From NCBI RefSeq assembly GCF_037991315.1, contig NZ_CP150300.1:4030001-4094000 (forward strand): a stretch of 64,000 nucleotides of DNA, given 5' to 3'. Position numbers and translations under genes: made by a program. This DNA comes from Paenibacillus sp. FSL H8-0079 (GTDB lineage Bacteria; Bacillota; Bacilli; Paenibacillales; Paenibacillaceae). The notes under the pieces were generated by a model. The model did no database searches, was not told the DNA's origin, and saw only the letters and a list, made by a program, of their open reading frames with translations. Positions 9,871-18,966 of the stretch are shown here, one piece after another (position 1 is the stretch's first letter; the number at the start of each line of letters is the position of its first letter).

Positions 9871-10037
9871 GTTCAAAAAGTTCGGTTTTCAGTACCGAGA
9901 AGATGGGATAAAGCTAGAAATGGAGTAGCGGAGCGTAGGGAAATCTACGTGAGCAACGGACATTTCGGCTGAATCCCATATTCGATGCTGATGATGCCAT
10001 CAGGCATCATTCGTAATCAAAAGCGGACTTTTTAAAC
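9871..10037. repeat. 167-bp element with terminal inverted repeats (MITE-like)
   Basis: The left end starts GTTCAAAAAGTTCGGTTTT; the reverse complement of the right end starts GTTTAAAAAGTCCGCTTTT, a 16/19 match. The interior has further short dyads (GATGATGCC/GGCATCAT) and no open reading frame. It sits between the stop of the CAP-domain gene at 10052 and that gene's terminator at 9783-9830, so it would lie in the transcript's 3' untranslated region. No target-site duplication is evident. Confidence 0.6.
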
Positions 10038-10051
10038 AACCTCTAAAATTC

Positions 10052-10864
10052 TTATTTACCGATAAACTCTTGAGCCCAATACCCGTTGTAGAAACCTACA
10101 CCGATATGCGTAAAGTTTTTGCTCAAGATATTGGCACGGTGCCCTTCACTATTCATCCAGGCTGTTACAACTTCCTGAGGTGTTTTTTGTCCTTTGGCAA
10201 TGTTCTCGCCTGCATAGCTATACGTTACTCCGAATTGCTTCATCATATCAAACGGAGAACCATACGTTGGTGACTGGTGATCAAAATAGTTATTGTTGCT
10301 CATATCTTTTACTTTGGCTACAGCTACTTTGTCCAGAAGGGCATCAGAAGACAAAGCGCTCAGACCTGCTTTGGCACGCTCAGCGTTCACAAGTTTTACA
10401 ACTTGAGTAGCAAAGTCTGATTGTGTGCTTTCGCTACCATTATTACTTGTATTGTTACCTGTGCTACCCGTGTTCGAAGGATCTTTAGCCGGTGTAGTTG
10501 CCGGTTTTTCTTCTTGAGTTGGTTGAGCAGGTTTTGTCGGTTGCTCCGGCTTAGTTGTTGGCTCAGCTGGTTTGGTTGTTGGCTGAGTTGGTTTTGTTGT
10601 CGGTTCAGCAGGTTTAGTGGTTTGATCAGGCTGTGTAGCTGGCTTCTCTACAATTTGCCCTTCGGATACTGTGTATCCGTTTTGTTTGAGCCATTGCTCA
10701 ATGTATGCTTTCAGGCTGTCTGTACTTGTAATCTTGTACGTTGCGGTAGTTTTATATGTTGAATCTGCAGCAGACGCGGAGGCAGGGAGCATAACCCCTA
10801 CGGCCAATACGGCTGTCAGACTGCTCGTCACGACGGTTTTCATCCATTTCTTTTTCAAATTCAT
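10052..10864 (-). CDS. Secreted CAP/SCP-domain protein (YkwD-like)
   Basis: 270 residues. A Sec signal peptide with a KKKW n-region ends around ASASA at residue 32. A short domain follows (residues 34-75), then a low-complexity Pro/Thr/Lys linker of repeated TTKPAEP/TTKPTQP units at about 75-125, probably a wall-spanning spacer. The C-terminal CAP domain (about 150-270) includes LVNAERAKAGLSALSSDALL, the conserved FDHQSPTYG His, GENIAKGQKTPQEVVTAWMNSEGHRANIL and THIGVGF, as in YkwD and related spore-coat or secreted proteins. No enzymatic activity is established for bacterial CAP domains. It is transcribed alone. AAGGAG lies before the ATG, and a 16-base palindrome lies just upstream. Confidence 0.92.
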   Translation of the reverse strand: MNLKKKWMKTVVTSSLTAVLAVGVMLPASASAADSTYKTTATYKITSTDSLKAYIEQWLKQNGYTVSEGQIVEKPATQPDQTTKPAEPTTKPTQPTTKPAEPTTKPEQPTKPAQPTQEEKPATTPAKDPSNTGSTGNNTSNNGSESTQSDFATQVVKLVNAERAKAGLSALSSDALLDKVAVAKVKDMSNNNYFDHQSPTYGSPFDMMKQFGVTYSYAGENIAKGQKTPQEVVTAWMNSEGHRANILSKNFTHIGVGFYNGYWAQEFIGK

Positions 10865-10882
10865 TCATCTCCTTAAGATTAG

Positions 10883-10898
10883 TTATTACAACTTTGTA
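10883..10898. promoter_or_regulatory. Palindrome upstream of CAP-domain gene, possible operator
   Basis: Perfect dyad ATTACAA-CT-TTGTAAT, ending 19 bases before the start codon and just upstream of the ribosome binding site. It is too short and too near the start to be a terminator. Protein binding is inference. Confidence 0.45.
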
Positions 10899-11042
10899 AT
10901 TAATACTCTAGCAGTATATCAATTCATAAAGAGAATGTGAACCCATAAATTATGGAAAAGTAACTTTTTTGTCATTTTTAGAGCGTTTCAAACACGCCCT
11001 GATGGCTTATCCTTCATGCCTCTATCCCTGTCTGCAAAAGCA

Positions 11043-11083
11043 TAAAAAAAAGACATTCGGACTAAAAATGCTAGTCGAATGCC
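11043..11083 (-). terminator. Terminator of purT-GNAT operon
   Basis: Minus-strand stem GCATTCGACTA / TAGTCCGAATGT (11052-11082) followed by an uninterrupted T run (11043-11050), 90 bases after the GNAT stop. Confidence 0.8.
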
Positions 11084-11172
11084 ACTTCACCATCTATTTA
11101 TCATTCACGACACCAGAAGGTGCAGATCAGGATATAATGAGAATTTTCATGCTATAAAAGAACCTTTTTATA

Positions 11173-11631
11173 CTACAGAAGAACTTTACTGAACCGATAA
11201 CCTCTCTTCTGAAAACCAATGTGCTCATAAAAAGAGTACGTTGTTGAAGTCACTTCACGGTTCGCACCCGTGACAAACAGTTGTTTACCACCTTGCTGTC
11301 TGCCCCAATCTTCAGCACGAGCCATCAGACGACGGCCAATTCCACCACCACGATGTTCCTGACCTACGATTAGAGAAGTGATTTGTGCGGCAGGTTCTGG
11401 ATAGGCATGATTTTGCACACATTGCAAGCCAATCACACCAATAATTTGTTCATCCACTTCGGCAACAAGCATGCACGCATTTGGATTGGTTTCCAAACAT
11501 TCAATGCGTTCTTTCATGACATTGGCTGTTGTCGGATAGCTGACCTCTCGCATCAGTCCCGTTACCGCTTCAGCATCTCGCAGCTCACACTCTCGGATCA
11601 TCAGTACAGGGGCCTCAACATTATTGGACAT
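11173..11631 (-). CDS. GNAT-family N-acetyltransferase
   Basis: 152 residues. Acetyl-CoA-binding motif A is visible as [31 protein letters not shown], with the Q/R-x-x-G-x-G/A pyrophosphate loop. Motif B is [25 protein letters not shown]. The start ATG overlaps the last codons of purT by 11 bases and has GGAGG 6 bases upstream, so it is translated from the purT transcript. The acceptor substrate cannot be deduced. Confidence 0.9.
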   Translation of the reverse strand: MSNNVEAPVLMIRECELRDAEAVTGLMREVSYPTTANVMKERIECLETNPNACMLVAEVDEQIIGVIGLQCVQNHAYPEPAAQITSLIVGQEHRGGGIGRRLMARAEDWGRQQGGKQLFVTGANREVTSTTYSFYEHIGFQKRGYRFSKVLL

Positions 11632-12808
11632 GATTTACCTCCACTTTCAGCATATTAGCGGCTTGCACCGCTGTTTTACGAGCTTCTTCCACATCTTGGC
11701 CAGCACTTAGGGCTACAGCCATTCGGCGTCCTACTTTGGTCTCAGGTTTGCCAAATACACGAATCTGAGTACGAGGAAGAGCCAGTGCTTCTTCAATCCC
11801 GCCTACAGTAAAGTCAGATGTTTCATCATTAGCCTTCAGCGTTGCTGAAGCTCCCGGTGTCAACAGATGTACACCTGTGACCGGAAAACCAAGAATTGCA
11901 CGTACATGCAGCGCAAACTCGGAACTGTCTTGCGTCACCATTGTAACCATGCCTGTGTCATGTGGACGAGGAGATACCTCGCTAAACACAACACCATCCA
12001 GAGTCAGGAATAATTCCACTCCAAACAGTCCATAACCGCCAAGTTCATCCGTAACGGATTTGGCAATATGACAAGCCTGCTCCCATTGTTCAGGAGTCAT
12101 TGCATGAGGTTGCCAGGATTCGACATAATCCCCATCCTTCTGAATATGGCCGATCGGAGGACAGAATACGGTGCCTGATACAGACCTAACAGTAAGTAAT
12201 GTAATCTCACTGTCAAATTGCACAAAGCTCTCCACGATAACACGGACGGATTTGCCACGAGCTCCCGAAAGAGCAATGTTCCAGCAATCCTCAACGTCGC
12301 CCGGTGTACGGCATACACTCTGCCCTTTGCCGGAAGAACTCATCAATGGTTTAATGACACAAGGTGTGCCAAGCTCACGTACGGATTCCTGAAGTTGTTC
12401 CAGGTTGTCCGCAAAAAGGTAGTCAGCTGTCGGAAGTTTCAATTGTTCGGCTGCAAGCCGACGGATGCCTTCGCGATCCATCGTTAAACGTGCAGCTCGG
12501 GCAGTAGGTACTACACAAAATCCCTCTTCCTCAAGCTCCAGTAAAGCTTCTGTTGCAATAGCTTCAATCTCAGGTACGATGTAATGAGGTTTTTCTTTAC
12601 GGATCAATTGTTTCAAAGCTTCGGCATCCAGCATGTCGATGCAGTAAGACCGGTGCGCGACCTGCATCGCAGGTGCGTTCTCATAACGATCAACAGCGAT
12701 CGTCTCTACTCCCAGTCGTTGGGCCTCAATAACGACCTCTTTTCCCAATTCTCCACTGCCTAGTAGCAGCATTTTTTTGGCTTGAGCCGTAAAAGGAGCA
12801 CCCCACAT
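11621..12808 (-). CDS. purT: Formate-dependent phosphoribosylglycinamide formyltransferase (PurT)
   Basis: Alternative third step of purine synthesis: ATP plus formate plus GAR gives formyl-GAR. 395 residues, normal for PurT. ATP-grasp features are visible: N-terminal [29 protein letters not shown], the lid [16 protein letters not shown], and the metal/ATP site [36 protein letters not shown] and GFPV separate PurT from the related PurK. The gene stands apart from any pur operon and is followed by an overlapping GNAT gene. No purine riboswitch was recognised in the 250 bases upstream. Confidence 0.93.
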   Translation of the reverse strand: MWGAPFTAQAKKMLLLGSGELGKEVVIEAQRLGVETIAVDRYENAPAMQVAHRSYCIDMLDAEALKQLIRKEKPHYIVPEIEAIATEALLELEEEGFCVVPTARAARLTMDREGIRRLAAEQLKLPTADYLFADNLEQLQESVRELGTPCVIKPLMSSSGKGQSVCRTPGDVEDCWNIALSGARGKSVRVIVESFVQFDSEITLLTVRSVSGTVFCPPIGHIQKDGDYVESWQPHAMTPEQWEQACHIAKSVTDELGGYGLFGVELFLTLDGVVFSEVSPRPHDTGMVTMVTQDSSEFALHVRAILGFPVTGVHLLTPGASATLKANDETSDFTVGGIEEALALPRTQIRVFGKPETKVGRRMAVALSAGQDVEEARKTAVQAANMLKVEVNHVQ

Positions 12809-13047
12809 GTTCTTTCCAATCCTCCCAAAGAGAAATCTTCTATATCTGTCTCTCTATTTTCGGGGTTTTGGTTAAAGATTGCAAGAGTGCACCCTATTTT
12901 TCTTGTGAATTTTACAAGATTTTTTGTGTTTTTTCGATCAAATTTTACAATTACCGCTCACAGATTCGATACTCCTTCCATTCCTCCCATAATTAAGGAA
13001 ATGTTAAAACAGCAGACGCTAATACTCCAGTGAATCGGAATACGCTA

Positions 13048-13079
13048 ACAAATCCCAAGTTTAATGACTTGGGATTTGT
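13048..13079 (-). terminator. Hairpin overlapping the stop of the flavin reductase gene
   Basis: Perfect 13-base stem ACAAATCCCAAGT / ACTTGGGATTTGT with a 6-base loop. The last codons and the stop of the 13061-14083 gene lie inside the stem. The minus-strand tail is poor in T, whereas the plus strand has TTTTTTT after it, so efficiency on the minus strand is uncertain. Confidence 0.55.
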
Positions 13080-14083
13080 CGATTTTTTTCTCTGAAGATT
13101 TCATTATGGGAAGAAACATAAGCCATCTTGGGTGCGTCGGGCGTCATATATTGTTTGGCACTATTGACTGCCACGATCGCATCATTGAAGGCTCCTGCAA
13201 TGAGTCTAACTTTGCTTTCGTGCGTCGCACAGTCCCCTGCTGCAAAAACACCAGGGAGACTCGTCTGTGCATGGTGGCTCATTAGAACCATTCCATCGTT
13301 CATTTCTAAGCCACAACTGGCAAGATCACTTAGATTGCTTTTATATCCGTGACTAATGACGACTTCATCCACTTCTAACACTACATTGTCCTGACTTTCC
13401 ATATGCGTAATCACAACCTTCTCGATTCGCTTACCATTGTTATGAAGTTGCGTGATGCTATATGGCGTTCTCACATCCGTTATGTTGTTCATCTCGCTGA
13501 CATTCCGTTCCATTGCACGAAACTCAGTATTCCGGTGGATTACGACTACGCTGCGAGCAAGTTTAGCAAGTTCAATTGCCCAGTCTACAGCACTGTTGCC
13601 TCCACCCGAAATGAGTACACGCTTCCCAGCGAAATGTTCTGGATTTTGCACGGTGTAATGAAGATTCTCTTGCTCATATTCAATCGGCTCCTGAAGCTCC
13701 AGCTTCTGAATCTCTGCGATACCGCGGCCTACTGCGACAATGATCGTACGCGTATAGTGTATCTCCCCTCCAGCGGTATACATACTCCATATTCCGTTAT
13801 CCAGTCGGGAGAACCTTTCTACCTGGCAATTCAATACAACCGTTGGATTAAACGTATTCGCTTGCTGAACAAGCCATTCGATCAACTTCGAACATTTCAT
13901 AGGTGGCAGTCCACCTACATCCCAAATTGTTTTTTCCGAATAGGTATGCAGAAAACCACCAAGCTGGTCTTTCCCTTCTATGATTTTGACTTTCATATCA
14001 CGCATCCCTGCATAAAAAGCTGCATACATGCCAGCAGGGCCGCCTCCAATGATGGTTACATCATAGACATCTTCTTCATTCAT
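13061..14083 (-). CDS. NAD(P)H-dependent flavoprotein reductase (ferredoxin-NADP reductase type 2 / YcgT-like)
   Basis: 340 residues from ATG 14083, which has AGGGGGTG 6 bases upstream; a GTG at 14092 is less likely. FAD-binding GxGxxG motif IIGGGPAGMYAAFYAGM at the N-terminus, a second Rossmann motif VLISGGGNSAVDWAIELAKLA for NAD(P)H, and the late FAD motif VFAAGDCATHE. The thioredoxin-reductase CxxC active site is absent, which places it with ferredoxin/flavodoxin-NADP reductases of the YumC/YcgT type rather than TrxB. It lies about 60 bases after a siderophore-binding lipoprotein preceded by a Fur box, so reduction of iron or of ferric-siderophore carriers is a reasonable inference. Confidence 0.88.
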   Translation of the reverse strand: MNEEDVYDVTIIGGGPAGMYAAFYAGMRDMKVKIIEGKDQLGGFLHTYSEKTIWDVGGLPPMKCSKLIEWLVQQANTFNPTVVLNCQVERFSRLDNGIWSMYTAGGEIHYTRTIIVAVGRGIAEIQKLELQEPIEYEQENLHYTVQNPEHFAGKRVLISGGGNSAVDWAIELAKLARSVVVIHRNTEFRAMERNVSEMNNITDVRTPYSITQLHNNGKRIEKVVITHMESQDNVVLEVDEVVISHGYKSNLSDLASCGLEMNDGMVLMSHHAQTSLPGVFAAGDCATHESKVRLIAGAFNDAIVAVNSAKQYMTPDAPKMAYVSSHNEIFREKNRQIPSH

Positions 14084-14144
14084 TTTAAACACCCCCTGTT
14101 AATTGAGTTATGAACTAGAGATTCATGTAACAGATGCAGATGCT

Positions 14145-15134
14145 TTATTTATTTTTTTCTTCAAAAGCAGTCACAATATCATCAATGACATATTCGTCGG
14201 CAAGCGGAGACATTCCCAGATTGAACCATTCCTTGCCACCCACCATGTAAACATGGTCCTGCTTGACAGCTTTCAGATTTTTCCATAACGATGTCGATAA
14301 CATATCTTCAAATTTCTTTTTAATTTCCGGATTTGTCTCATCATCCAGCTGAACGATCAGATGATCTGCGTCGTATTCAGGCAGTACTTCCAAGGATACG
14401 GACATGGCTGTTTGATCTTTCGGGAAATTAGGAAGTGGATTCATTCCCAATCGTTTATGGACAAAGTTTCCTCGGTCGAGATTCTCGCCATGAAGTACGA
14501 TTTCTTTTTCCATCACTCTAATGTAGAGAACCGTCTCCTCACCAATCAGATTGTGCAATTTGTCGGCAGCTACCTTCTCCTTTGCTACCAAATCCTGAAT
14601 TACCTTTTCTGCCTGTTCTTCTTTGTCCAGAATTTTGGCCATATCCCGCAGTTCATCGCGCCAATCATCACGCTGTGGCAAAAGTACGGTAGGTGCAATC
14701 AGAGTAAGTTGATCATAGTCCTTTTTAGACCACCAGTCAGGGGCGATAATCAAATCCGGAGCTGCCTCCATCAGGGCTTCAAAGTTAGGCGTTCTTCCTA
14801 TTCCCATTTTCATCGTGTTTGCGAATGGCTCTTGCAAGTAAGAAGGAAAATCCTCATGGTAGTTCTGTACAGCAATGGGTACGATGCCAAGTGAATATAA
14901 AAATTCTGGATATACAACGGACAAACCCACTACTTTTTGCGGATTTACCGGAATTTCAACTTCTCCCATTTCCGTGTTCACTTTCTTCACCTGACTTGCT
15001 TCTGTTGTTGAAGAATTAGCGGTACCCGCTTCTTGTCCCTCGCTCGTGGATGCTTCTTTGCCTGCTGCCCCGCAAGCCGAAATAACGAGCATCAACATCA
15101 TTGTGCATATTACGGTTAACCATCTGAATCTCAT
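14145..15134 (-). CDS. Iron-siderophore ABC transporter substrate-binding lipoprotein
   Basis: 329 residues. Lipobox LVISAC places the lipid-anchored Cys at residue 21; a Ser/Thr/Glu-rich linker follows. The binding fold of the FecB/FepB class III type is recognisable: VVGLSVVYPEFLYSLGIVPIAV, PNFEALMEAAPDLIIAPDWWSKKDYDQLTLIAPTVLL, and the closing SLWKNLKAVKQDHVYMVGGKEWFNLGMSPLADEYVIDDI. No permease or ATPase gene is adjacent, so it must use a transporter encoded elsewhere. A 17/19 Fur box lies upstream and an AraC-type regulator with a related binding domain is the preceding gene. The siderophore is unknown. Confidence 0.93.
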   Translation of the reverse strand: MRFRWLTVICTMMLMLVISACGAAGKEASTSEGQEAGTANSSTTEASQVKKVNTEMGEVEIPVNPQKVVGLSVVYPEFLYSLGIVPIAVQNYHEDFPSYLQEPFANTMKMGIGRTPNFEALMEAAPDLIIAPDWWSKKDYDQLTLIAPTVLLPQRDDWRDELRDMAKILDKEEQAEKVIQDLVAKEKVAADKLHNLIGEETVLYIRVMEKEIVLHGENLDRGNFVHKRLGMNPLPNFPKDQTAMSVSLEVLPEYDADHLIVQLDDETNPEIKKKFEDMLSTSLWKNLKAVKQDHVYMVGGKEWFNLGMSPLADEYVIDDIVTAFEEKNK

Positions 15135-15179
15135 TCTGTATGTACCCCCTATAGGTCATTAATATGACAATGTTTAATC

Positions 15180-15198
15180 AATAATAATTATCATTATC
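15180..15198. promoter_or_regulatory. Fur box upstream of siderophore lipoprotein gene
   Basis: On the minus strand GATAATGATAATTATTATT matches 17 of 19 positions of the Fur consensus. It lies 45-65 bases before the lipoprotein start, a position suitable for iron-dependent repression. Confidence 0.8.
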
Positions 15199-15263
15199 AC
15201 TAAGATATAGGAGTAGTATAATAAAATATCTTCTGGCATGATATTGACTATTCAGACTTTTTG

Positions 15264-16904
15264 CTATGGACGATCTTGCCATAGTTTTAATATTTCATCC
15301 AACATAAGCTCATGGGTAAACGCAGTGTAGTCCAGCAGGACGCTCGACAAAAGGATGTCCACTCTGCCATTCTGCACCGCCAACAACGCAAGCCATTCTT
15401 CAGACTTCCGTACATCAGTCCATGTCTGCCTGGATGTCTCATCATCACCCACAATCAGTAATATTCTTTCAACGTTGAGAACAGACAGCTCCTTAATGCT
15501 CACTGTGCCCCGTTCCCAATAAGTCTCAATTCCTTCGGGACCCTCCATTTGCATATCAACGTAAAAAACGGAAGCAATGCTCCTTTGGCCTAACATCTGC
15601 AATTTTTCGCCATATACTTTGAGCACAACCAGCCTGTCTTTACGTATGAAATCTGCAAGCTGATTCTTAATAATTGTTGCCTTCTCTTCATATCTTTGAA
15701 GCCATACCTCTGCAATATCCGACCTGTCCAAAAAGCTTGCAACATATCTCAAATGTTCTCTCCAATCGCCTTTTTCCCACGGGAGATCACACACAGGAGC
15801 AATGGAACGAAGCTGACTTTGCAGAATCGCAGACTCCGTGCCAGCGGTAATAATATAATCAGGTTTAACTAATCGAAGCTGTTCCAGCCAGATGGTCTCC
15901 CCCTCTGCGAGTGGCATAACTTTGTCCGTTTCATATTTACGTCTGTAATAGTATGTCCACGGATGACTTGCACGCGCAGCACAGGGAATGATCTGCAATG
16001 CAAGCAGTATGCCAATGCTCACAGAATGAACCGCAGCAATTTTTTGTTTGCTATTACGTATAAATGCTGCCGGTGGAATACCGGAGATTTGTTTAAATTT
16101 ACGACGGAAATACGTCTCATCCTGATAACCCACGTACGATGCCACATCCTTGAGTCGATAACTGTGATCATTTCTCATTAAGATCTGGGCTTGTTTGATT
16201 CGATAAAAGGTCAAATAATCCACTGGACTGTAGCCATATCTTTTTTTGAATAAACGCATGAAGTGTCGCGGGCTCATTCGTGCAACATTTGCTAATTCCT
16301 CGATGGTTAATCTCTTCGCGTAATTCTGCTCCATATAGGCTTTAACATGTTCAATCGGTGAAGTCAGATCCGTCTTTTCTGCATAGGCTCCATCGTAAAA
16401 CATGGTATACAGCAGTTCCTGGAAACGAATTTGACCATAGTACCGTTGCAAGCCATCCTTCTTCAATGTATGGTGGTAAATCATCTGGCAGATCACGCCA
16501 ACAGCAACGGGTGAAGATGAGGTGACCTCACCATTCACTTCATTACGCAAAAGTTGTTTCATCATATCCAGGGCTGTTTCACCCTCCTGCTCCAGTGCGT
16601 ACATGACATCAAAGTTCATGTGATACACGCCTCGTTCATCCAACGAACGCACATTTGCCTCAACCAGCTGCCCCGGGAAGCCTACGTACAGTCCGCCAGC
16701 CTTTAATTCGATGAAACTCCCATCGATCTTTAACCACCCTTGTCCACTGGCTACAAATAATAACATGTATGTTTCAATGAAGTGTTTCCTCAGAAGCCAC
16801 TCCGTGGCAGGACCACTCGTATAATTGACATTAATGAGCCTAAAGTTCATATGATCCAGGCGATCAAAATGCTCTGATTTTATTTCGTTGTTGTGCATCT
16901 GCAT
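15264..16904 (-). CDS. AraC-family regulator with C-terminal siderophore-binding domain (Btr/YbbB-like)
   Basis: 546 residues from ATG 16904 (GGAGGGA about 5 bases upstream); an in-frame ATG at 16922 is less likely. Three parts: an N-terminal cupin-like region with a YMLLFVASGQGWLKIDG segment; two AraC helix-turn-helix units at about residues 175-275 (RLTIEELANVARMSPRHFMRLFKKRYGYSP and YRLKDVASYVGYQDETYFRRKFKQISGIPP); and a C-terminal FecB-like binding domain of about 260 residues with no signal peptide. Bacillus Btr uses the same design to sense a ferric siderophore in the cytoplasm and activate its transporter. It precedes a Fur-controlled siderophore lipoprotein, its likely target. The inducer is unknown. 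Confidence 0.92.
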   Translation of the reverse strand: MQMHNNEIKSEHFDRLDHMNFRLINVNYTSGPATEWLLRKHFIETYMLLFVASGQGWLKIDGSFIELKAGGLYVGFPGQLVEANVRSLDERGVYHMNFDVMYALEQEGETALDMMKQLLRNEVNGEVTSSSPVAVGVICQMIYHHTLKKDGLQRYYGQIRFQELLYTMFYDGAYAEKTDLTSPIEHVKAYMEQNYAKRLTIEELANVARMSPRHFMRLFKKRYGYSPVDYLTFYRIKQAQILMRNDHSYRLKDVASYVGYQDETYFRRKFKQISGIPPAAFIRNSKQKIAAVHSVSIGILLALQIIPCAARASHPWTYYYRRKYETDKVMPLAEGETIWLEQLRLVKPDYIITAGTESAILQSQLRSIAPVCDLPWEKGDWREHLRYVASFLDRSDIAEVWLQRYEEKATIIKNQLADFIRKDRLVVLKVYGEKLQMLGQRSIASVFYVDMQMEGPEGIETYWERGTVSIKELSVLNVERILLIVGDDETSRQTWTDVRKSEEWLALLAVQNGRVDILLSSVLLDYTAFTHELMLDEILKLWQDRP

Positions 16905-16975
16905 TGATCTCCCTCCAGCCATGAACGCTTGTATTCATTCCATTCTTCAAAAATATAACATACCACACTAACGAT

Positions 16976-17068
16976 TAAAAAAAACACTCCGGCTATCCTC
17001 TATGCCTGTCTTCAATGAATAAGATGTACTTATTATTGAAGGATCAGGCTAAAGAACGCCAGAGTGTT
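16976..17068 (-). terminator. Long imperfect hairpin terminator of ABC exporter operon
   Basis: Outer stem ACACTCtGGC / GCCgGAGTGT with a second long stem inside (GCCTG..CTTCAAT..ATAAG pairing with CTTAT..ATTGAAG..CAGGC), about 90 bases in all, followed on the minus strand by eight T. It lies just after the exporter gene ending at 17116. Confidence 0.7.
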
Positions 17069-17115
17069 ATAAGTTCATAGGTGATCAGACGCTTAATGGG
17101 CGTCCAAGAAGTTCA

Positions 17116-18966
17116 TTACAAAAATCTGTATTGAGCTTCTATTAATCCATTATAGATGCCTTGTTTTTGAATAAGCTGCTCATGGTTTCCTTCTTCTTTA
17201 ATTTCACCATGATCCAAGACGATAATGTTATCTGCATTCCGGATAGTGGAGAGACGGTGAGCGACCATAAAGGACGTTCTTCCCTGTAACAGTACCTTCA
17301 ACGCTTCCTGAATTTTCAGCTCTGTTTCGGTGTCGATGCTGGCTGTAGCTTCATCCAGAATCAATATGCGCGGATTAGCGAGGAGCGCACGGGCAAAGGA
17401 TAACAATTGCCGTTGTCCCATGGACAATACGTTACCGCGTTCCTCTACTTCGGTATCATATCCGCCAGGCAGCTTCATGATGAACTCATGTGCATTGACT
17501 GCTTTTGCCGCGTCCTCCACTTCTTCATTGGTTGCATCCAATCGTCCAAATCGAATATTGTCACGAATGGTGCCCGAGAAGATGAACGTATCCTGCAATA
17601 CAATACTGATCTGGCTGCGTAAACTCTCTACCGTTACATCCCGCACATCCTGTCCGTCAATGGTGAGACGTCCGCCAGATATATCATAGAAACGACTGAT
17701 CAGATTGATGATCGTACTTTTACCTGAGCCCGTATGACCGACAAGTGCAATCGATTGGCCAGCAGCCGCAGAGAAACTGATTCCTTTCAGCGCCTGTCTG
17801 CCCTTCTCGTATTCGAACACCACATTTTCGAATGCGATATCTCCTTTAATAGAAGGAAGTGGCTTGGCACCTGGTTTATCTGCGATACTTGGCTTTTCAT
17901 CCATGAATTCGAAGATACGCTCCGATGATGCCATCGCAACCAACAGCTGATTATACATCTGTCCCAGACGGTTGATTGGGTCCCAGAAGTTGCCGACATA
18001 GTTGGCAAAAGCAACAAGTAATCCCACAGTCAATTGACCTTCCTGAATCAGGTAAGCACCAAACCAGAAGAGGATTAATGTACCGAATCCACCAGTAATC
18101 TCAATCAGTGGTCCGAAGCCCTGGTTCATCGCTGATGCTCTATCCCATGACTTTTTGCTGGACAGATTCATGTTGTCAAAATACTTCATGTTCTCTTTTT
18201 CCTGTGTGTAAGCCTGAGTCACTCGAATCCCCTGAATGGATTCATTCAAGTGGGAGTTAATCCGAGAGTTTTTCATGCGCACATCCTGCCAGGCACGACG
18301 GATCAGCACCCGCAGTTTGGTCGAGATGATAAACATGATCGGTACCGTAATAATTACGGCAAGACCCAGTTTCCAGTTAATCAACAGCAGGATCACAATG
18401 ATCCCTAGGAGCTGTACGCAGTCGATCATGACGTTAACTGCACCGTTGGTAAACAGATCCTGAAGGGAGTTAATATCATTCGTAACACGTACCAGTACCG
18501 AACCTGCCGGTCTTTTGTCAAAAAAGTTAAAGGACAGCTTCTGGATATGCTTGAACAGATCCGAGCGAAGATCATAAATAACGCGCTGTCCAATAATATT
18601 GGTCAGTTTGATCCGGTACGTATTGGCAGCCCATTGAACGAGATACAAGAATAATATAGAGCCTGCTATCCAATAAAGCATAGTCATACTTGGCAACCCT
18701 GTTGCCGGTGCGATGGCCCGGTCAATCGCCAGACTGATCAGAAATGGTACGGACAATTTCGTAATGGTACCCAAGATCATCATTAGAATAACGAGTGGTA
18801 GCAGTTGTTTCGCATATGGTTTCATGTATGCAAACAAACGTCCGAATTCTTTCCAGTTAAACGGCTTTTCAATAATTTCATCGTCCTGATACACAAATCG
18901 TTCATTCAGTTTCTTCTCAGAGGCGCCTTTGGCCTCGCGCCTGTCTGCTATCGTTTCGGCACTCAT
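17116..18966 (-). CDS. ABC exporter half-transporter, partner with intact catalytic Glu (YfiC/BmrD-like)
   Basis: 616 residues: an N-terminal extension of about 45 residues, six transmembrane helices, then a nucleotide-binding domain. Walker A GHTGSGKSTI at about residue 408, signature LSMGQ (degenerate from LSGGQ) at about 513, Walker B LILDEATASIDTET with catalytic Glu at about 535, and H-loop MVAHRLSTI. The start ATG overlaps the stop of the partner gene (ATGA), so the two subunits are co-translated. Complementary defects in the two halves (see partner) point to a heterodimer with one active ATP site. It is of the multidrug-exporter type; substrate unknown. Confidence 0.92.
   Translation of the reverse strand: MSAETIADRREAKGASEKKLNERFVYQDDEIIEKPFNWKEFGRLFAYMKPYAKQLLPLVILMMILGTITKLSVPFLISLAIDRAIAPATGLPSMTMLYWIAGSILFLYLVQWAANTYRIKLTNIIGQRVIYDLRSDLFKHIQKLSFNFFDKRPAGSVLVRVTNDINSLQDLFTNGAVNVMIDCVQLLGIIVILLLINWKLGLAVIITVPIMFIISTKLRVLIRRAWQDVRMKNSRINSHLNESIQGIRVTQAYTQEKENMKYFDNMNLSSKKSWDRASAMNQGFGPLIEITGGFGTLILFWFGAYLIQEGQLTVGLLVAFANYVGNFWDPINRLGQMYNQLLVAMASSERIFEFMDEKPSIADKPGAKPLPSIKGDIAFENVVFEYEKGRQALKGISFSAAAGQSIALVGHTGSGKSTIINLISRFYDISGGRLTIDGQDVRDVTVESLRSQISIVLQDTFIFSGTIRDNIRFGRLDATNEEVEDAAKAVNAHEFIMKLPGGYDTEVEERGNVLSMGQRQLLSFARALLANPRILILDEATASIDTETELKIQEALKVLLQGRTSFMVAHRLSTIRNADNIIVLDHGEIKEEGNHEQLIQKQGIYNGLIEAQYRFL

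Noticed and set aside
12809..13047. Purine riboswitch or PurR box upstream of purT
   Set aside because: No aptamer core or convincing pair of PurBoxes was found by eye.
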